A DNA stretch of 64,000 nucleotides from Nilaparvata lugens (Eukaryota; Arthropoda; Insecta; Hemiptera; Delphacidae). This document shows, piece by piece, positions 10,776 to 23,527 of the stretch. The notes below the pieces were generated by a model. It worked only from the letters and a program-made list of their open reading frames with translations. It did not search any database and was not told where the DNA came from. The position numbers were made by a program, and so were the translations under genes. The stretch is taken from contig NC_052515.1 in assembly GCF_014356525.2 (NCBI RefSeq), positions 19,674,821 to 19,738,820 on the forward strand, in the 5' to 3' direction. The first letter of the stretch is position 1, and each line of letters starts with the position of its first letter.

Positions 10776-11180
10776 GAAAGAAAGAAAGAAATATTTATTG
10801 CCAAAATCATTAAACAAACTTCACAAATGTGAAAAATATAAAAATTTTCATATACAATACATTACAATAACTTAAAATTAAAATATTTTCCATTTAAAAA
10901 TCGATTATAATATTATCATTGGCGTTACCAGCAAAACTAAGTAGTTTGAGCGATGGCAACGAGTAATCAGTCGGCTATAATGAGTGGCTTGAGATTCAGT
11001 CGAAAATAGAAAAAATATAATAAAGAAAAAAGAAACATATGGAATGTATGAAAAACTAGAAAAAAAATAAAATTTCAATCCGAAAAGAAGAAGTACTAAG
11101 AGTGAAATACTAAGAGAGCAGAAAAACTAGAATGAATTCATAATAATTTAAAAACTCAAAAGAAAAAGAGATGATTCATG
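10776..11180 (-). mobile_element. Possible 3' end of a LINE
   Basis: Read on the minus strand, the segment ends in GGCAATAAATATTTC followed by (TTTC)n, the kind of AATAAA plus short tandem tail seen at LINE 3' ends. No coding remnant accompanies it, so this could be a 5'-truncated copy consisting only of 3' UTR. The 5' boundary is not visible. Confidence 0.35.
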
Positions 11181-11984
11181 TAATTATTAATCTACAATTC
11201 ACTGGACATATGTAATCCATTTAGTAACATAATGTAATTCATTTGTAGCATTTATGCAATTCCTTTTGTAAGCAAAGAGAGAATTAGAAAAACAATACAA
11301 TACAGTACACATGACAGAAAAGTTGTAATATATATTTATATTGTAAATATGGAGATGATATAAAGGTAACCTCCTTGATAAGTCCAGTGTAACTGCAAAC
11401 AGTGTCTCTAGCACTTTCAATGGAGAAAATTATAGTTGACATGGCTGAATCTTCACAATATACTGTACTTACCTACTGGCCCTTCTCATTAGATTGAAAG
11501 TTGTATTCATGAGCGAGGTCTACTGTTCGCAGAACTACTAGTACTTTTAGTTTTATCCATTTTTTGTTGTCCTCCCTACCTAAGTACTTCTCTGTGAAAT
11601 CTACATTCAAAGATACTACTACTACTAACAATACTACTACTACTTCCTCTTTTACTATCACTACAACTACCACCATTACCAGAGATTCACCATTATCTAC
11701 TTACTACCTGAGACGAACGAAATATCTATAGTATTCGTTTCTCTATGCTACTACTCATTATCATCTTCCTCTGTTTTTTGGCGTCTTCTCTGTCTCTTTT
11801 CTTGTTTCTCCAAAGTATTTTTTCTCAGTCCCCCCATTTTTTTCTGTTTTTTTTCTTCTTAGCTCTCATCATACTACTCTGTTTCCATCGTTTATTAAAC
11901 TCTACATTACTTCATGAGCCCCAATTTTCTTTGTCTAAGTTAACTGAAAGCTTTGAAACGCCCACATGATTGTAAAAGAACATA
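11181..11984. other. No recognised feature
   Basis: AT-rich sequence with ACTACTACT-type low complexity at 11615-11680 and a pyrimidine-rich stretch at 11740-11900. Hydrophobic open frames here follow from that composition. Confidence 0.45.
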
Positions 11985-12358
11985 TAGTGAGGTACACGTT
12001 ATAATGGCAATGGAGAAAGATAGCAGAACAACGTTGCCGATCCTTGGTCTTGTCAATGCCTTTCATAGATGGTGGCTGATACAGGTTTATTGATGTAATA
12101 TCAACTGTTCATTCTCGTTTAAAATAATCAATTATATTTTATTGAGCGATAAGTTATATATTTAAATAGTTCCATGATGAATCTACATAATTAAGATGAA
12201 ATATTTTGTTGATTATTAATTTTACCATGTTGAAAGACGATCTGGTTAACAGAGCAAAGCGAGAAGAGAAAACGCTATCCGCTTTGTTGACGAAAGACAA
12301 GGATAGCAATACCATTGATTGCTAATCAAACACTGCCATCATAACGTGCACCTCATTA
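11985..12358. mobile_element. MITE, 374 bp, TA target-site duplication
   Basis: The ends are inverted repeats: AGTGAGGTACACGTTATAAT on the left and, reverse-complemented, ATGAGGTGCACGTTATGATG on the right. Both are flanked by TA, as in Tc1/mariner-type MITEs. The interior is non-coding and AT-rich. A diverged second copy lies at 60480-60853, sharing the GACAAGGATAGCAA and GTAATATCAAC blocks. Non-autonomous; the autonomous parent is not in the window. Confidence 0.8.
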
Positions 12359-12360
12359 TA

Positions 12361-15300
12361 GGTTCATATTGTCATTTCTTCATGATCTCTAACCATTTCC
12401 AATCTTCAATGATTCTAAGCAGAGAAACTCGATCATCTCTGAAGTTTTCTCCAAATAAAATTTTTCCTTCTATTTCGTCTTAGCTACCAACCATATCAAA
12501 CTAATTTCCAGTACCCACCATTCCTTATCATTCATTTCAGCTCCTCGTTATTTTCATTTACCGTAGTCCTAGTTCTCCCAAGAGTTCAGTCATCCGAATT
12601 TTCAGTTACTTTTCCAAGATAACAAAAAAATGTATATCTAACAGAAGAGATGGAAACGCTTGGGAGCTTGAGAGCTTTCTTGCTGGGTTGCACACAGCTC
12701 AAAATCAGTTCAAATCAAAAACTGTTCAAAATCGGAAAATAGTAGCACAGCATTCATTTCTGATATCAGAGGGTTGAAAATATTGGTTTGAATCAGCATA
12801 AAAATTTTTAAAAGAACTTCAGTCCTTGAAAGCACTACAAACCTTGTCATACATTAAAACTTTCCAAAGTTCACGAATTTATTCAAATTTGATTGTTTGG
12901 AATAGATGATATCATCTATAGATTAATCCATCATGGATTAGATAGAAGTTTGAATCATTTCAATCCTTTGAGTTCTCTCCATGTAATGAAGAGTTCATAA
13001 TGTACTTACAGCTTAAAATGAAGCAAGACTACTGGGCTACTGGTCCAATTGGAGCAAGAAGGTTTAAAGCAAATGAACTACTTCCTCATTTATCTTCCCA
13101 ATCATCTTTCAATTCCCAGTACATTCAATTGCCACTGTTCCCCAATAATTCAATAACTATGAAAATAAATTACGATTCTCTTATTGTTAAGTTGAATTGA
13201 GAGAGTATTAGCTACATTAGAACTACAAAAAAATCTAGTGACAAATTCCTAGTTTTTATTCGCCTGTTCTGGAAAGAGAATGTGAAACTTCAGTAAAGGG
13301 TACAGTATACTGTCCACTTCTCATGATTTTCAGTGTGTTATTTCCTACAATATTCTATTTATTGTCTCAAAATGATATTGTTTTACAATGTACGAACCGT
13401 TGCAATAAATTCCTTTCGAGAACAATTATTTTTCAAGCATTCCAGCTCAGACTAGACACCTCAACTTCCTGTTCAACCGACTAATAAAAAAGAAATTCCG
13501 TCTTGTATTTTCATCATCTCACAAAATTAAATACTAATTGAACCAGCTTTCTCTCGAAACGGATGAAAAGTGACCTTTTTCACCGGTGGAGTAATTTATA
13601 ACAGAAAGTATTGCCCAGGACTTTGCATTGTATTAGTAATCGTTCCAGAGTCGGTTTTCCGAGGAAAAAAATACTCTCCTTAGACAGGAGAGAAAGTGAC
13701 GCTAAGAAAGATGGACAGAGCAAGAGGATAAGAAGAGTGTGAGAGTGAAAGATGGAGAAACTGCGGAAAATGTCGAAAGTTAATTTATGTTTTCCTGCAG
13801 CTGCCAACAGCGCGAAGGCTTTTCCCCGGAAAGCGTGTTTTATTGAATGAAAAATATCAGCGGAAAACGTGGAAAACCCTCACTAATCCAGTCGGGACTT
13901 TTTCCGAAATGTTATTTCCTAGATTCTCGTAGCGTTTTGCCAGAAGAAGCAATAAAAAATTATTCATTTCAAGAGCATTTCTTGAGATATTCGTTGCTTG
14001 TAAGTCGGCATTTGATAGAATAAGAGCAGAGAAAGTACAAGAGTATGAATTACAAGGGAGATTTGTGAAAAATTCTGTTCGAGCTACAAGTAGGTTCCAT
14101 TCATTGTTGATCTCGTTGCTCAAATTTTTAAAATATGAGATAAACAGATTTGACTTTAAGTAGGTAGGCCTACTCTGTGAAGTAGACTACTTCTTCTTCA
14201 TATCTTCTCTCAATTGAGTTCGTATTTTAATTTTTGTTTACAAATCCTGTTGTATGAAAACTTATCAGTCATAATTTTCATTCTTCTACGTGCGTTTTTG
14301 ATTGAATACGATTCTGTGGTATTCATGATATTCAAAGGCGTAAAGATTCTTATGCCTGGTTGCAGAGTCGTTACATAAAATCAAACATAGCTATGTGAGA
14401 CATCGATTGAAATCACTGACATAAATGGTTGGTAATCTAATTTCGTAGTATAAAGGTTAAGAGGACTGAAGGTAAAATTGGCTAAGAAGACATCTTTGTA
14501 AGTCAATCTAGTCGAATCACCGTAGAGTAAAAAAAATATCCTCTTCAATACTGTTTATTCTCATCTTCAACTCTTTCCCATACCTTATCTTGATTTTCTG
14601 GATTGGAAATTAATGGAAACGCGAAACTTGTTGAATGGAGCTTCATTTCCCGCAAGACAGTTACTCTATTATATAATGTGTACAATCCACTTTTATTATT
14701 AGCTACTATAGATTCATGATACAGGTATATCTACTATAAATTCCACCACTTTATCTCTTACTAATCTATTACGTTATCCCTTACTCATTCTGCACGTTGA
14801 AAGCCTTCTATTATTGTATATCTAGATGTGTCTTTACTTGTCTATTTGTGCAAATAAAGGTATATCAATCACTATCATTATTATTTTTTTTACCACATAG
14901 AATTTTCCAACAATGTCCAACTAATCCAACAGTCTCTCCAACAAATAATCCTATCGAATGAGGATTCCCATTACAAAACTACAGATTTCCATTGAACATC
15001 ACTACAAGTTGAAGGCAAAATCGATCTTGAGTTGGTACGGTCAAAGGAAGAGGACACTGGGTCCCCCCCTCTGTGGATTCCCTCCCACACCCTACCACAC
15101 AATGTCAGCCCTTGACTGCTCCTTCATTCACTCTATTATTCAGAGAGGCTTCACTACGCAAATAGAATGGACAGAAACAGAGAGAGTGAGAGAGTCATTG
15201 AGTGAAGTGGAGGATGAGAAATCTCTGTATTCTTACTTTTTTCTTATTCTCCTCTTTTTTGTTCTCTGTGTAGTGAGCGAGAGGATGGGAAATCTCAGTC

Positions 15301-18009
15301 TTCTCACTTATATTGTCCTGCTCTTTGGTTCTCTCCTATTTCTTCTTCTTCTTCTTCCTATTCAATTTCTTCTTCTTCAACTTCTTCTTCTCCTTCTTGC
15401 TTTCTCTCCATTGTTGATCATATTTTCCTCTTTCCCGTTCAATGGGTCTGCCATTTATTCACTGTTTCTTTCCACAGTCAACACTACACCCAGAAGTTTC
15501 GTCCATAGATTTTCTCTCATTCTCAAACATCTAAACACTATTTGTTGTTTTAATTAATTGAACTACGACAATTCTCCTCCCAAATAATAATCAGTCCTTT
15601 CTTCCTCCCCAGTCTTCTTACACTTTTGATCTTCATCTTCTCTCTGATAATTTCAGCGATATTAGAGTTTCAATGGGAAGGATATTCTTTGATATGATTT
15701 TTCAAGATTTGCCTGTTGAAACTGTGTTGATTTATTTGGATTCAGCACAATATTTTTGTAATTATTCAAATTGCTTTTTCAAACCTATCAATAGTTCATC
15801 ATAGTCCATACCCTAAAGAATTGATTTGATCTCCTGGGAGCTGTATTGTTAGTTATTGTAAATTACATAGTTAGTGTCTAGGTATTGTGCCAATGTTTTT
15901 CATGAACACTTCAATGAATTTCATTGGGTAACCTTATCAATTGTCTGCCTGAAAGAATAAGGTTATGTGGTAGTCATAGGCTTCTCTTGTCTTCAATAAT
16001 TACTTATATACTTGTGGAACCGTGTCTCTATACTATGGAGGAATGTTGTAGTGCCTTTACACTTTGAGTTGATACAGATGCAAGATGCATACACTTTGCA
16101 TAGAAAAATGTTCATGACATGTTACATGCCACTTGAGCTATGCTCAGATTTGTGGCTTCACGTATCAAATGACAATAATAATAAAATAATAATACAGAAT
16201 CAGAGATTTGAATACATGTTGATTTTGTTCAATTATTGTGCCATTATCTCAAATCATTATCACATTTTTGGAACAGTAAGCAAATGTTGTATTCTACATC
16301 AATGAAGTATCCGAATCCAGTTCCTGAAAGTATGAGATACACACATATAAGATAAACCCAACACTTTTTCTTGATGTTTATTGAAAATATCGTGAAAACT
16401 TTGTAAATTAATTTGCAAAAATAACAAACAAAAGTAAGAAGTTGTGTGTTTTTTTGCTTCAAAATTCCCTGAAATAGCTCAATTCATTTAATTTGCGGTG
16501 ATAATATTTGTGTAATATTTGACTATAATTCGATGTTTTCATCCTATCAAATTCAACATTTCTAGCTCATATATATTTTTGAATGAAAATTGAACTTGAA
16601 CTTTCAACAGTAAAAACATAACATATTTTTTTGGACATGCGTTATTCAGCATCAAAATTTAGGAATAGAATAGTTTTGGGCCAAGCTTTTTGTTGTTTCC
16701 CAATCATATTCATATGATTTGTAATTTTATTCACAAATGAATAGAATAAAGTCAGTAGCAAAATTACATTCGGGACAATTGCAACGAATTCACTCTTTTT
16801 CATTGATCAATTATCATCAGCTTCGCTTTCAAACCATGACCAATTTTGCTCATTCCTTGAACCAACGTGTTTAACAAGGCGTTGAAAAACCAATCAAACT
16901 TGAAAAGTTTGTTATTTTCATCTACTAATTTATTGAACAAGAGTTCTATCGATTCCATCCACGGAGTGAGGTCAGTAATGGAAACAAGTGGCTTTGTTCA
17001 TTTTCAGCTCAATCGAGAAACTTTTATTATATGCAGAGCAGAGTTTTGGTCTCTGTTGACCAATGGCTTGGACGTAAACCCTGCAGTACTAAACATCTGA
17101 ATTAATCGCGTTTCTCGCTCAATTTGTATTGTTTTTCTTAGTAGAATCAATGATGCCAAGCTTGAAGCTCCAATTTCTCCTTCTCTCTCTTTATTTTTTT
17201 TACATCGTTGACAATAGAAAAAGAATAAAATACTTTGAAAATAGAATCTAACAATGTCTGAATTTAATGCTTGTTGTGGTGTGTCTTCTAAAATGGTACC
17301 TCCCAATGTGTACCTCTGGATAGTTTCATCTCGTCACTAATTTCAAATTTTTATGATCATTTCACTCCAATTTGACACTGATTCGATTCTCGACCATACA
17401 CTCTCACATCCTCATGCAGAGAATTCTTTCTAATCTTATTTTGACTTGATAACTGATAGTGGAAGCTCAAAAACAAACAACGTTGTTTGTGAATCAAATT
17501 AGAAGAGTTGAGAATATCAGAATCAACAACTGTCTATGATAATTCAATTAATACAATCTCCCTCACTCAATCAATTGAATCAATTCAATCGGGAAATGTA
17601 TAATTGCAGATAGTATTAATTGATTATCCCTTGCTCGTTTGTTTCCCCTCTCATTTCTCCTATCAATTCTTATTATTTCACCATTCACTTCTCTCACTTT
17701 CCATCACATCTTCATTTCTTCTTTTGTTTTTTTTTTTTTTTTAATTGGAGTTTCAAGAGAATACACAAAAGTAGGCTGAAAAGAGGGAAGTAAATCACTC
17801 ATTACAGTAGCTATGATATTGAAGAATTAAGGAAGAGGAAATCAGCTTCACATTGAATCCACTTACAGTATGTGATTAACATTTTCGCAAATAATCCACA
17901 TTAATTGTTGTTTGGATAGTGATTGTAGGAAAATGATGTATTATACTTACTTCTATTCATTGTGAATCATTTATTGTATCACTGCAGTAAGCTTTGTATT
18001 AATTCATAA
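12361..18009. other. 5.6 kb without recognised genes
   Basis: AT-rich, apparently unique sequence. Possible old retroelement tail near 14815-14880 (GTGCAAATAAAGG then ATATCAATCA). A pyrimidine-rich stretch at 15290-15420 produces a Leu-rich open frame (14958-15557) that I attribute to composition. A T run lies at 17728-17742. Short open frames at 13580-14123, 16012-16462 and 16867-17306 lack any recognisable motif. A host intron or intergenic region is the simplest reading. Confidence 0.5.
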
Positions 18010-18011
18010 TA

Positions 18012-18217
18012 CAGGGTCCACAGGAGTGTATGGACAAAAACTGACAGCATTTAACAGATGCTATATTCCGTACATAATCAATGTTCCAATTTGTTTCGCT
18101 TTAATCTTTATAATGGCAACATCGAAGGTATACAATAAAAAATAAATTTTGAGTTTCGTTTAAAAATAAGTGTGTAACAGCTATTTCAAATCATCCATAC
18201 CTCCCTGCCCAACTCTG
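18012..18217. mobile_element. Probable mariner-type MITE, ~206 bp
   Basis: Flanked by TA and starting CAGGGTCC. The right end, reverse-complemented, starts CAGAGTTGGGCAGGGAGG. The two ends share CAG.GT, then CAGG.AG and GTATGGA, giving an imperfect ~28-bp terminal inverted repeat. The interior is non-coding. The terminal CAGGG resembles that of the larger mariner-like element at 36389. Confidence 0.55.
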
Positions 18218-18219
18218 TA

Positions 18220-18963
18220 TAATGCATAAGTAAAACTAAGTATAATTGACCTGTATAATTGTGGTAAAACAAAGAAAGTGATTTCGTGGAACCGTTTCAT
18301 AATTTAGAATAGAAAATATTAATGAGATTGTTGTCAGTTAAATTTCTGTGGAATCAAATTGCTTCAATGATAATATAGTATGATCAACAGTTGCCCAATG
18401 ATAGTGCAGTCACTACAGCTAATGCAGTTACCTAATGATAATTCTCTATCCAATAATGATACTATAGTTGCCTGTAGTAGTGATGACTATCTGTTTCCTT
18501 CTCTCTATACTATAGTCACATTCTACTTCTCTCTTCTACCTTCATGATTACTCCATAACACTACTCATCCACCTAAACTATGTTCTATACATATTATCGA
18601 CTTCATCCTCTTTAGGAGAATATCCTATATTCACTGAGTCTCCAATTTCCCAGAGCTCACTCACATCCTAATCCATAATAACTCCTTCGACCCCGAACTG
18701 TTATTGTTAGAACGTGTACCCACCACCCATTATCCACGACATAATAATAAAGTTGTTGAGCACGATGCTAAGAGGGTACCTTTCCCTTTCACCCCTCCCA
18801 CGTACCCCTTTCTCCCTATTTTCTGGCCCCCTGTTCCTGTACCTTTCCTCCATAACTATCACAGGGAGAATCGGACATTTTCCGAATTTATTGGAAAAGT
18901 TATTTCCTTCCCCTGTTCAAGTTCTCCAAACCAATTCCAAGTGGTGGAAGGGACTGCTGCAAT
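18220..18963. other. No recognised feature
   Basis: AT-rich sequence with a C-rich, pyrimidine-biased patch at 18770-18850. No motif-bearing open frame was seen. Confidence 0.4.
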
Positions 18964-18965
18964 AA

Positions 18966-19045
18966 GGTTCACTTCATAGTGTCAGTATCACTTATGAAAA
19001 GCCTCAATGCTCACCATTCAAACAATGCTGACAGTATCAAGTGAA
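18966..19045 (-). repeat. Short dispersed hairpin, copy B1 (reverse orientation)
   Basis: The arms are TTCACTTCATAGTGTCAGTAT and AATGCTGACAGTATCAAGTG. The loop matches the family only when reverse-complemented (GAATGGTGAGCATTGA), so this copy is inverted relative to copy A. It is directly followed by copy B2 in the same orientation. Confidence 0.82.
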
Positions 19046-19046
19046 G

Positions 19047-19136
19047 AGAGATTCAATATGAACTGTCAGTAACCAATATGAATAGCTCTGAATGCTTGCC
19101 GTTCAACCAAAGCTGAAAGTTTCAAGTGAATCCCAC
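19047..19136 (-). repeat. Short dispersed hairpin, copy B2 (reverse orientation)
   Basis: Second member of a tandem hairpin pair. Left arm GAGATTCAATATGAACTGTC, right arm AGTTTCAAGTGAATCCCAC. The loop contains ACCAATATG and CCGTTCAACCAA, the reverse complement of the family loop. It is more diverged than B1. Confidence 0.75.
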
Positions 19137-19754
19137 TGTGGGTAGGAAGGTCTTCGAAGCCCTTTGCATTTGAAAAGCAGTCCCTATGCAGCTTAGCTAG
19201 TCTCAACAGGTTTTCAATAGTCGCAGACGGTCAATAGTGGAATATGTTCCGGCAACGAAAAGATCTCATCTAGCAATTCGATTATTTGTTGAATGGGCCT
19301 CCTTTCATACGGCGGACACTGAATGCAATAGCAGATTGATCTTACGTGGTCAATTTTTCTTGTTTCATTCATAGTGGATAAAATCTGTGTCTCTCGGTTT
19401 GATAGATGGAAAATGGTACAATCGCAAAATCAAATATAAAATTGTTTTAAATCAATGATATGTGATGTTTGTAGAAATGAATAATATAGAATCGCCAATA
19501 TAAATAATACATAATATATTGGAAAAAAAGGTAAGCAGCTCTTCTTTCACGATTTTTTTCAATATCAACATTGTCTTTGTAGTCTAGTGTAGCCTACTTC
19601 CTCTAGAGCAGCTTACGGGGAGGGAACGTAGAGATGAAAATATATTAAAACTGGTTGAATGATATATAAGATATAAGGTATTTTTTATTGCCAATAAACA
19701 TATGAGTTATATTGTCAATAAACGAATGAGAATTGATTTTGTGAAATTCTTCCA
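19137..19754. other. No recognised feature
   Basis: AT-rich sequence. ATTGCCAATAAACATATG and TTGTCAATAAACG near 19690-19730 look like retroelement tail words, but no structure supports a call. Confidence 0.4.
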
Positions 19755-20518
19755 TCTATATCTTTAAAAGCGAAATGGCACTCACTCACTGACTGACTGA
19801 CTGACTCACTCACTCGCAGAACTAAAAATCTACCAGACCAAAAAAGTTCAAATTTGGTAGGTATGTTCAGTTGGCCCTTTAGAGGCGCAGTAAGAAATCT
19901 TTTGGCGATATTTTAACTCTAAGGGTGGTTTTTAAGGGTATAAAGTTCGTCTTTTAGCATGTATATTCTTCTTATTCCAATATCTTAAAATTTTTATTGA
20001 AATGTCCATACCATATGTTAATATAGAACTATAATCTAGAGAGAGTACCTCTTCGAAACAGTTGTTCTGGTAACTAAATTAGAAATTTTGTCAGGTTGGC
20101 TTCAATTTGAGTTGACTTTGTTAGGTTGGCACCAAGTTGAAGATTGAAATGCATTTATCCAGGACCTCCTAAATACCAATTAATCCAATTAGCCAAAACT
20201 AGCGTTTTCCCAGATTTTCTGCGTTTCCTCACCTTTTTCAATAATTGATGGAAATATATTTAAAAAAATTCAGTACACAGGTTTAGCTGAGGTAGAAGAA
20301 TTTTGTTCGCCAAAGATACGCCGATATAGTAACAGGTGTTTTTCGAGATCAAATTGACATAATACGTTCAAATTCGGTACAGAGGTTCCGCTGAGGTCTA
20401 CATGCAGGCGAGTGAAGCGAGCCCGCTGATCTCATTTTTGAACGATCCAGTCGGAGGTCCAGGGGGCGGAGCCCCCTGGCTAGACGGATATGGCGAGCGA
20501 AGCGAGCCTGACGGCTAG
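19755..20518 (+). mobile_element. Non-autonomous Helitron, 764 bp
   Basis: The 5' end reads TCTATATCTTTAAAAGCG, a classic Helitron start, and is preceded by host A. The 3' end reads CTAG and is followed by host T, exactly the A|TC...CTRR|T signature with no target-site duplication. About 10 nt before the end, GGCGAGCGAAGCGAGCC (20492-20508) can form a short hairpin with tandem G-A pairs. Further upstream CCAGGGGGC/GCCCCCTGG (20459-20479) is a perfect 9-bp stem. A (CTGA)n/(CACT)n patch follows the 5' end. No Rep/helicase is encoded. Confidence 0.82.
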
Positions 20519-21465
20519 TAATTAATAAAACACAGTTTGTTTGTCACATCCACATTTTATTAATATAAAAAATGTCGATATGATAAAAATAAATTTTTAG
20601 AAAATATCATAATATTTTAGACTTGTATAATATGATAATCGTTAACAATGATAATGAACAATCTATTCAAAGAGTTCCACAAACTTTTAAAAGAGAATTA
20701 TTGTATGATCAGGAGATGAACTAAAATATTATTTCAGAAATGATAATGTAATATTGGATTGATACGACGTACAAAATATCATGACAGTTCAGTATTGCGT
20801 TAATCTACAATATTATGAAGAAAAGAAATAAACTCATACATGAACGGTATAGGAAATACAAGAATAACTCATCATCACTGAACTGAACGGATTACATTAA
20901 AATTCTACATGAAGATTCTTAATTTACTGAGGATGTTACATGCCTATTTCGTGTTCTTGGAAATATCAGTTGGTCAGTTCGTATACTTTTCAAATCGATT
21001 TGTTTTCAGTCCGTCAAGTTTCCAGTTGTGATACTTTTCTTGAGTGTACTTTACATGTACGAGATAGGAAATGCACGATTGATGATTATCACTTATGAAG
21101 TAATGAACTGATTAACTTGTTATTTTACATGGAGATTCTGAATTTACCGAGGATTGATGGAAGTGTGAGATCATTCTCATTGCTGTCAATTGATTGATTC
21201 CACAATAATTGAAACAAAAATTATCCAACTTGTGATTCGAAGCTCACACATTAATAAAAGCCCAACCAAAAGAGCTTTATCCAAGTGCAAATGTTAACGC
21301 GATCGATTTATGAATAAAAGGTTGCGGGTACAATACTAATCAAACTAATCTTCTGCTAAGAATTTTCAACTCAGTTGAAGATTGTCCACTCAATTCTGAC
21401 CAAATATTAAATAATTATTCTTTGTTTCTGGACATGAGGAGATTGCATTTTACAACCCAAATATT
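20519..21465. other. No recognised feature
   Basis: AT-rich sequence. The second half may belong to a degraded Helitron whose 3' end is called at 21471, but its start is not identifiable. Confidence 0.35.
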
Positions 21466-21470
21466 TCCCA

Positions 21471-21496
21471 GTGCAAAGCACGGGTTACCTGCCAGT
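21471..21496 (+). mobile_element. Degenerate Helitron 3' terminus
   Basis: GTGCAAAGCAC forms a 4-bp stem with an AAA loop. After the hairpin come ten bases (GGGTTACCTG) and then CCAG followed by T. This is the usual Helitron spacing, with the terminal CTAG mutated to CCAG. No matching TC start was found upstream, so this may be a fragment. Confidence 0.35.
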
Positions 21497-22995
21497 TAGA
21501 TATAAAGTAGCCTCCAATAATTATCATTTATGATTATGGTATTTGTAACATCCAAATTCGAGAAATAATATGGATCAATAAATATACTTTGACTAGAAAT
21601 TTTGTTAAAGGGAAAACCTAGAAGACATAACCCTCTTTCGGTCTTTTCAATTCTATGTACATTCGAGAGAGAAATATTATACAAGGTTTCCTTAGTTTTT
21701 CTCCATAATATGTGTTTTTTTGTGAAAAAAGAAAATGAATTGACAATTTTTATAAAAGTATATTCAAACATAAATAATTTCCATCGACTCTATCAGAAAA
21801 ATAGGAAGATATAGAAAATCAAAAAAATAGGACTCAACATATTCTGCATTCTTACCTTTGTCACTGGTGATCAGAATGGACAAATATTTTGGTGTAAAAT
21901 TGTCGATGAAATATAGTAAGATCAACTTAAACTGTTTGCACCTCTATGAATAACTGCTTCTCATCCAGCCAATGATGAAATTTTGAAGTAACCTATAGTA
22001 GTTTAACATTGCCGAAGAGTTGTTAAACGAGCACAGTGAGTTTTTACAGATGACTAGAGCCTCAATCATCTGTTTTACGGTTTGATCGATTAATAATTAT
22101 ATTAATTTTATTCCTCTAATCAATCAACTTCAATCTTCCGACACGATTCCATTCTTTGAATCATTATACAGATCGAGTTCGTTGGCCATCCATTGAAATT
22201 GTCATAAATGATCCTACTCAAGGTACCTAGAATACCTAGTATTTTATTGATTCCAATCATAATAATTGTAGTGACTTTGATCCAGCTGACAGTTGATTAT
22301 TGTTTTGGTATCATCTCACATACTGTCTGTCTTTTATGCGTCGAAACATGATACCAACTGTCTGACTTGAATTTCCATTCAGTTATCAGAACTGTAGAGT
22401 TCTATTGATTTACACAATAATCACAAGTTGTGCGACATATCTAGCTCCCTGGACTCACTATTATTTGCATGTTTTATGTTGGATTTTTCTATTAAAATAC
22501 TAGAACAGAGAAAGCCGGATTCAAAATTAATTATGGATGATAGAAATTAAACAGAAGAAAATGAGGAGACACTCTTAACTCTGAGAATCAGAGTTTGAGT
22601 TAGCTGTTTGTATTGACGAAGTACAGTGCGCTGTTGATTAGAGGTGTGAGAAATGCTTCACTTCAAGTAGATATGTCTCCATTGCATGAATACCGTACAG
22701 CTATAGTACAGTAATTAGCTTGAGAGTACTATCGCAGCTATATGAATATATGTACTCATGTGTAATGTATATGCGTTTGTCTGTCCTGGAATGGAGACAT
22801 GGCACCGCAACCGAAGACGAATTCCCGGCGCCACTAAACGCAGTACTACGACTACGACAGGAGTAGAGACTAGAAGCAGTACAGCGTGACGCAGCTATTC
22901 ACTTGCCAGTCATGTCATAACTCTGTTTGATTGATTACTGTCATTTGTCGTTCCCTGAATACGGGTATAGTTTTGCATGTGTGTATATGTACATG
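21497..22995. other. No recognised feature
   Basis: AT-rich sequence without recognisable open frames. 22790-22880 is less AT-rich but carries no motif I can name. Confidence 0.4.
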
Positions 22996-23088
22996 GAGAG
23001 ATTCACTTCAAATTGACAGAATTTATTGAATGGGGAGTGTTGATGTTATTGATAAGGAATGCTGACAGGTGGGAATGAATTTCCTCAC
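22996..23088 (+). repeat. Short dispersed hairpin, copy C1
   Basis: The left arm GAGATTCACTTCAAATTGAC pairs imperfectly with the right arm GAATGCTGACAGG..GAATTTCCTCAC. The loop TTATTGAATGGGGAGTGTTG matches the family in forward orientation. It is immediately followed by copy C2, so this is the second tandem pair in the window. Confidence 0.78.
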
Positions 23089-23089
23089 A

Positions 23090-23181
23090 GTGGGATTCCT
23101 CTCACACTGTCAGTATTTCTTATATAGAACATTAGTGCTTCTCATTGGAATCATGTTGACAGTTTGAAGTGAATTTCCCTA
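23090..23181 (+). repeat. Short dispersed hairpin, copy C2
   Basis: Left arm CTCACACTGTCAGTATT, right arm CATGTTGACAGTTTGAAGTG followed by AATTTCCCTAT. The loop AGAACATTAGTGCTTCTCAT matches the family centre. It abuts C1 head to tail. Confidence 0.78.
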
Positions 23182-23374
23182 TATATGAGTATGTGCACGA
23201 GGTTGCCTCTTTGGAAGCGTGATTGAAATCATAGTTCCCAGAGATTCGAGATGATAGCTTTGCTATTTATGATGGCAGTGGAGGAGATAATGAGGATACG
23301 GTGAAGTTTTGAAGGCTGTGGTAATTAGGATTAAGGATGGATTTGTACGCAATAGGATTTGAAGGATGAAATTG

Positions 23375-23422
23375 TCTCTCTCACTCACTCTCTCTCCCTT
23401 CTCTCTCTCTCTCTCTCTCCCT

Positions 23423-23456
<34 letters not shown>

Positions 23457-23459
23457 CTC

Positions 23460-23507
<48 letters not shown>

Positions 23508-23527
23508 TCTCTCTCTCTCTCTCTCTT
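23375..23527. repeat. CT microsatellite, part 1
   Basis: (CT)n with occasional TC-to-TT and CC interruptions. It appears to be the left part of one array now separated from 23794-23951 and 25212-25271 by two retroelement insertions. Arg/Glu and Leu/Ser open frames across it are artefacts. Confidence 0.93.

Noticed and set aside
15290..15557. Hydrophobic Leu-rich open frame resembling a membrane protein
   Set aside because: Coincides with a CTTCTT-rich low-complexity stretch; no signal or family motif beyond composition.
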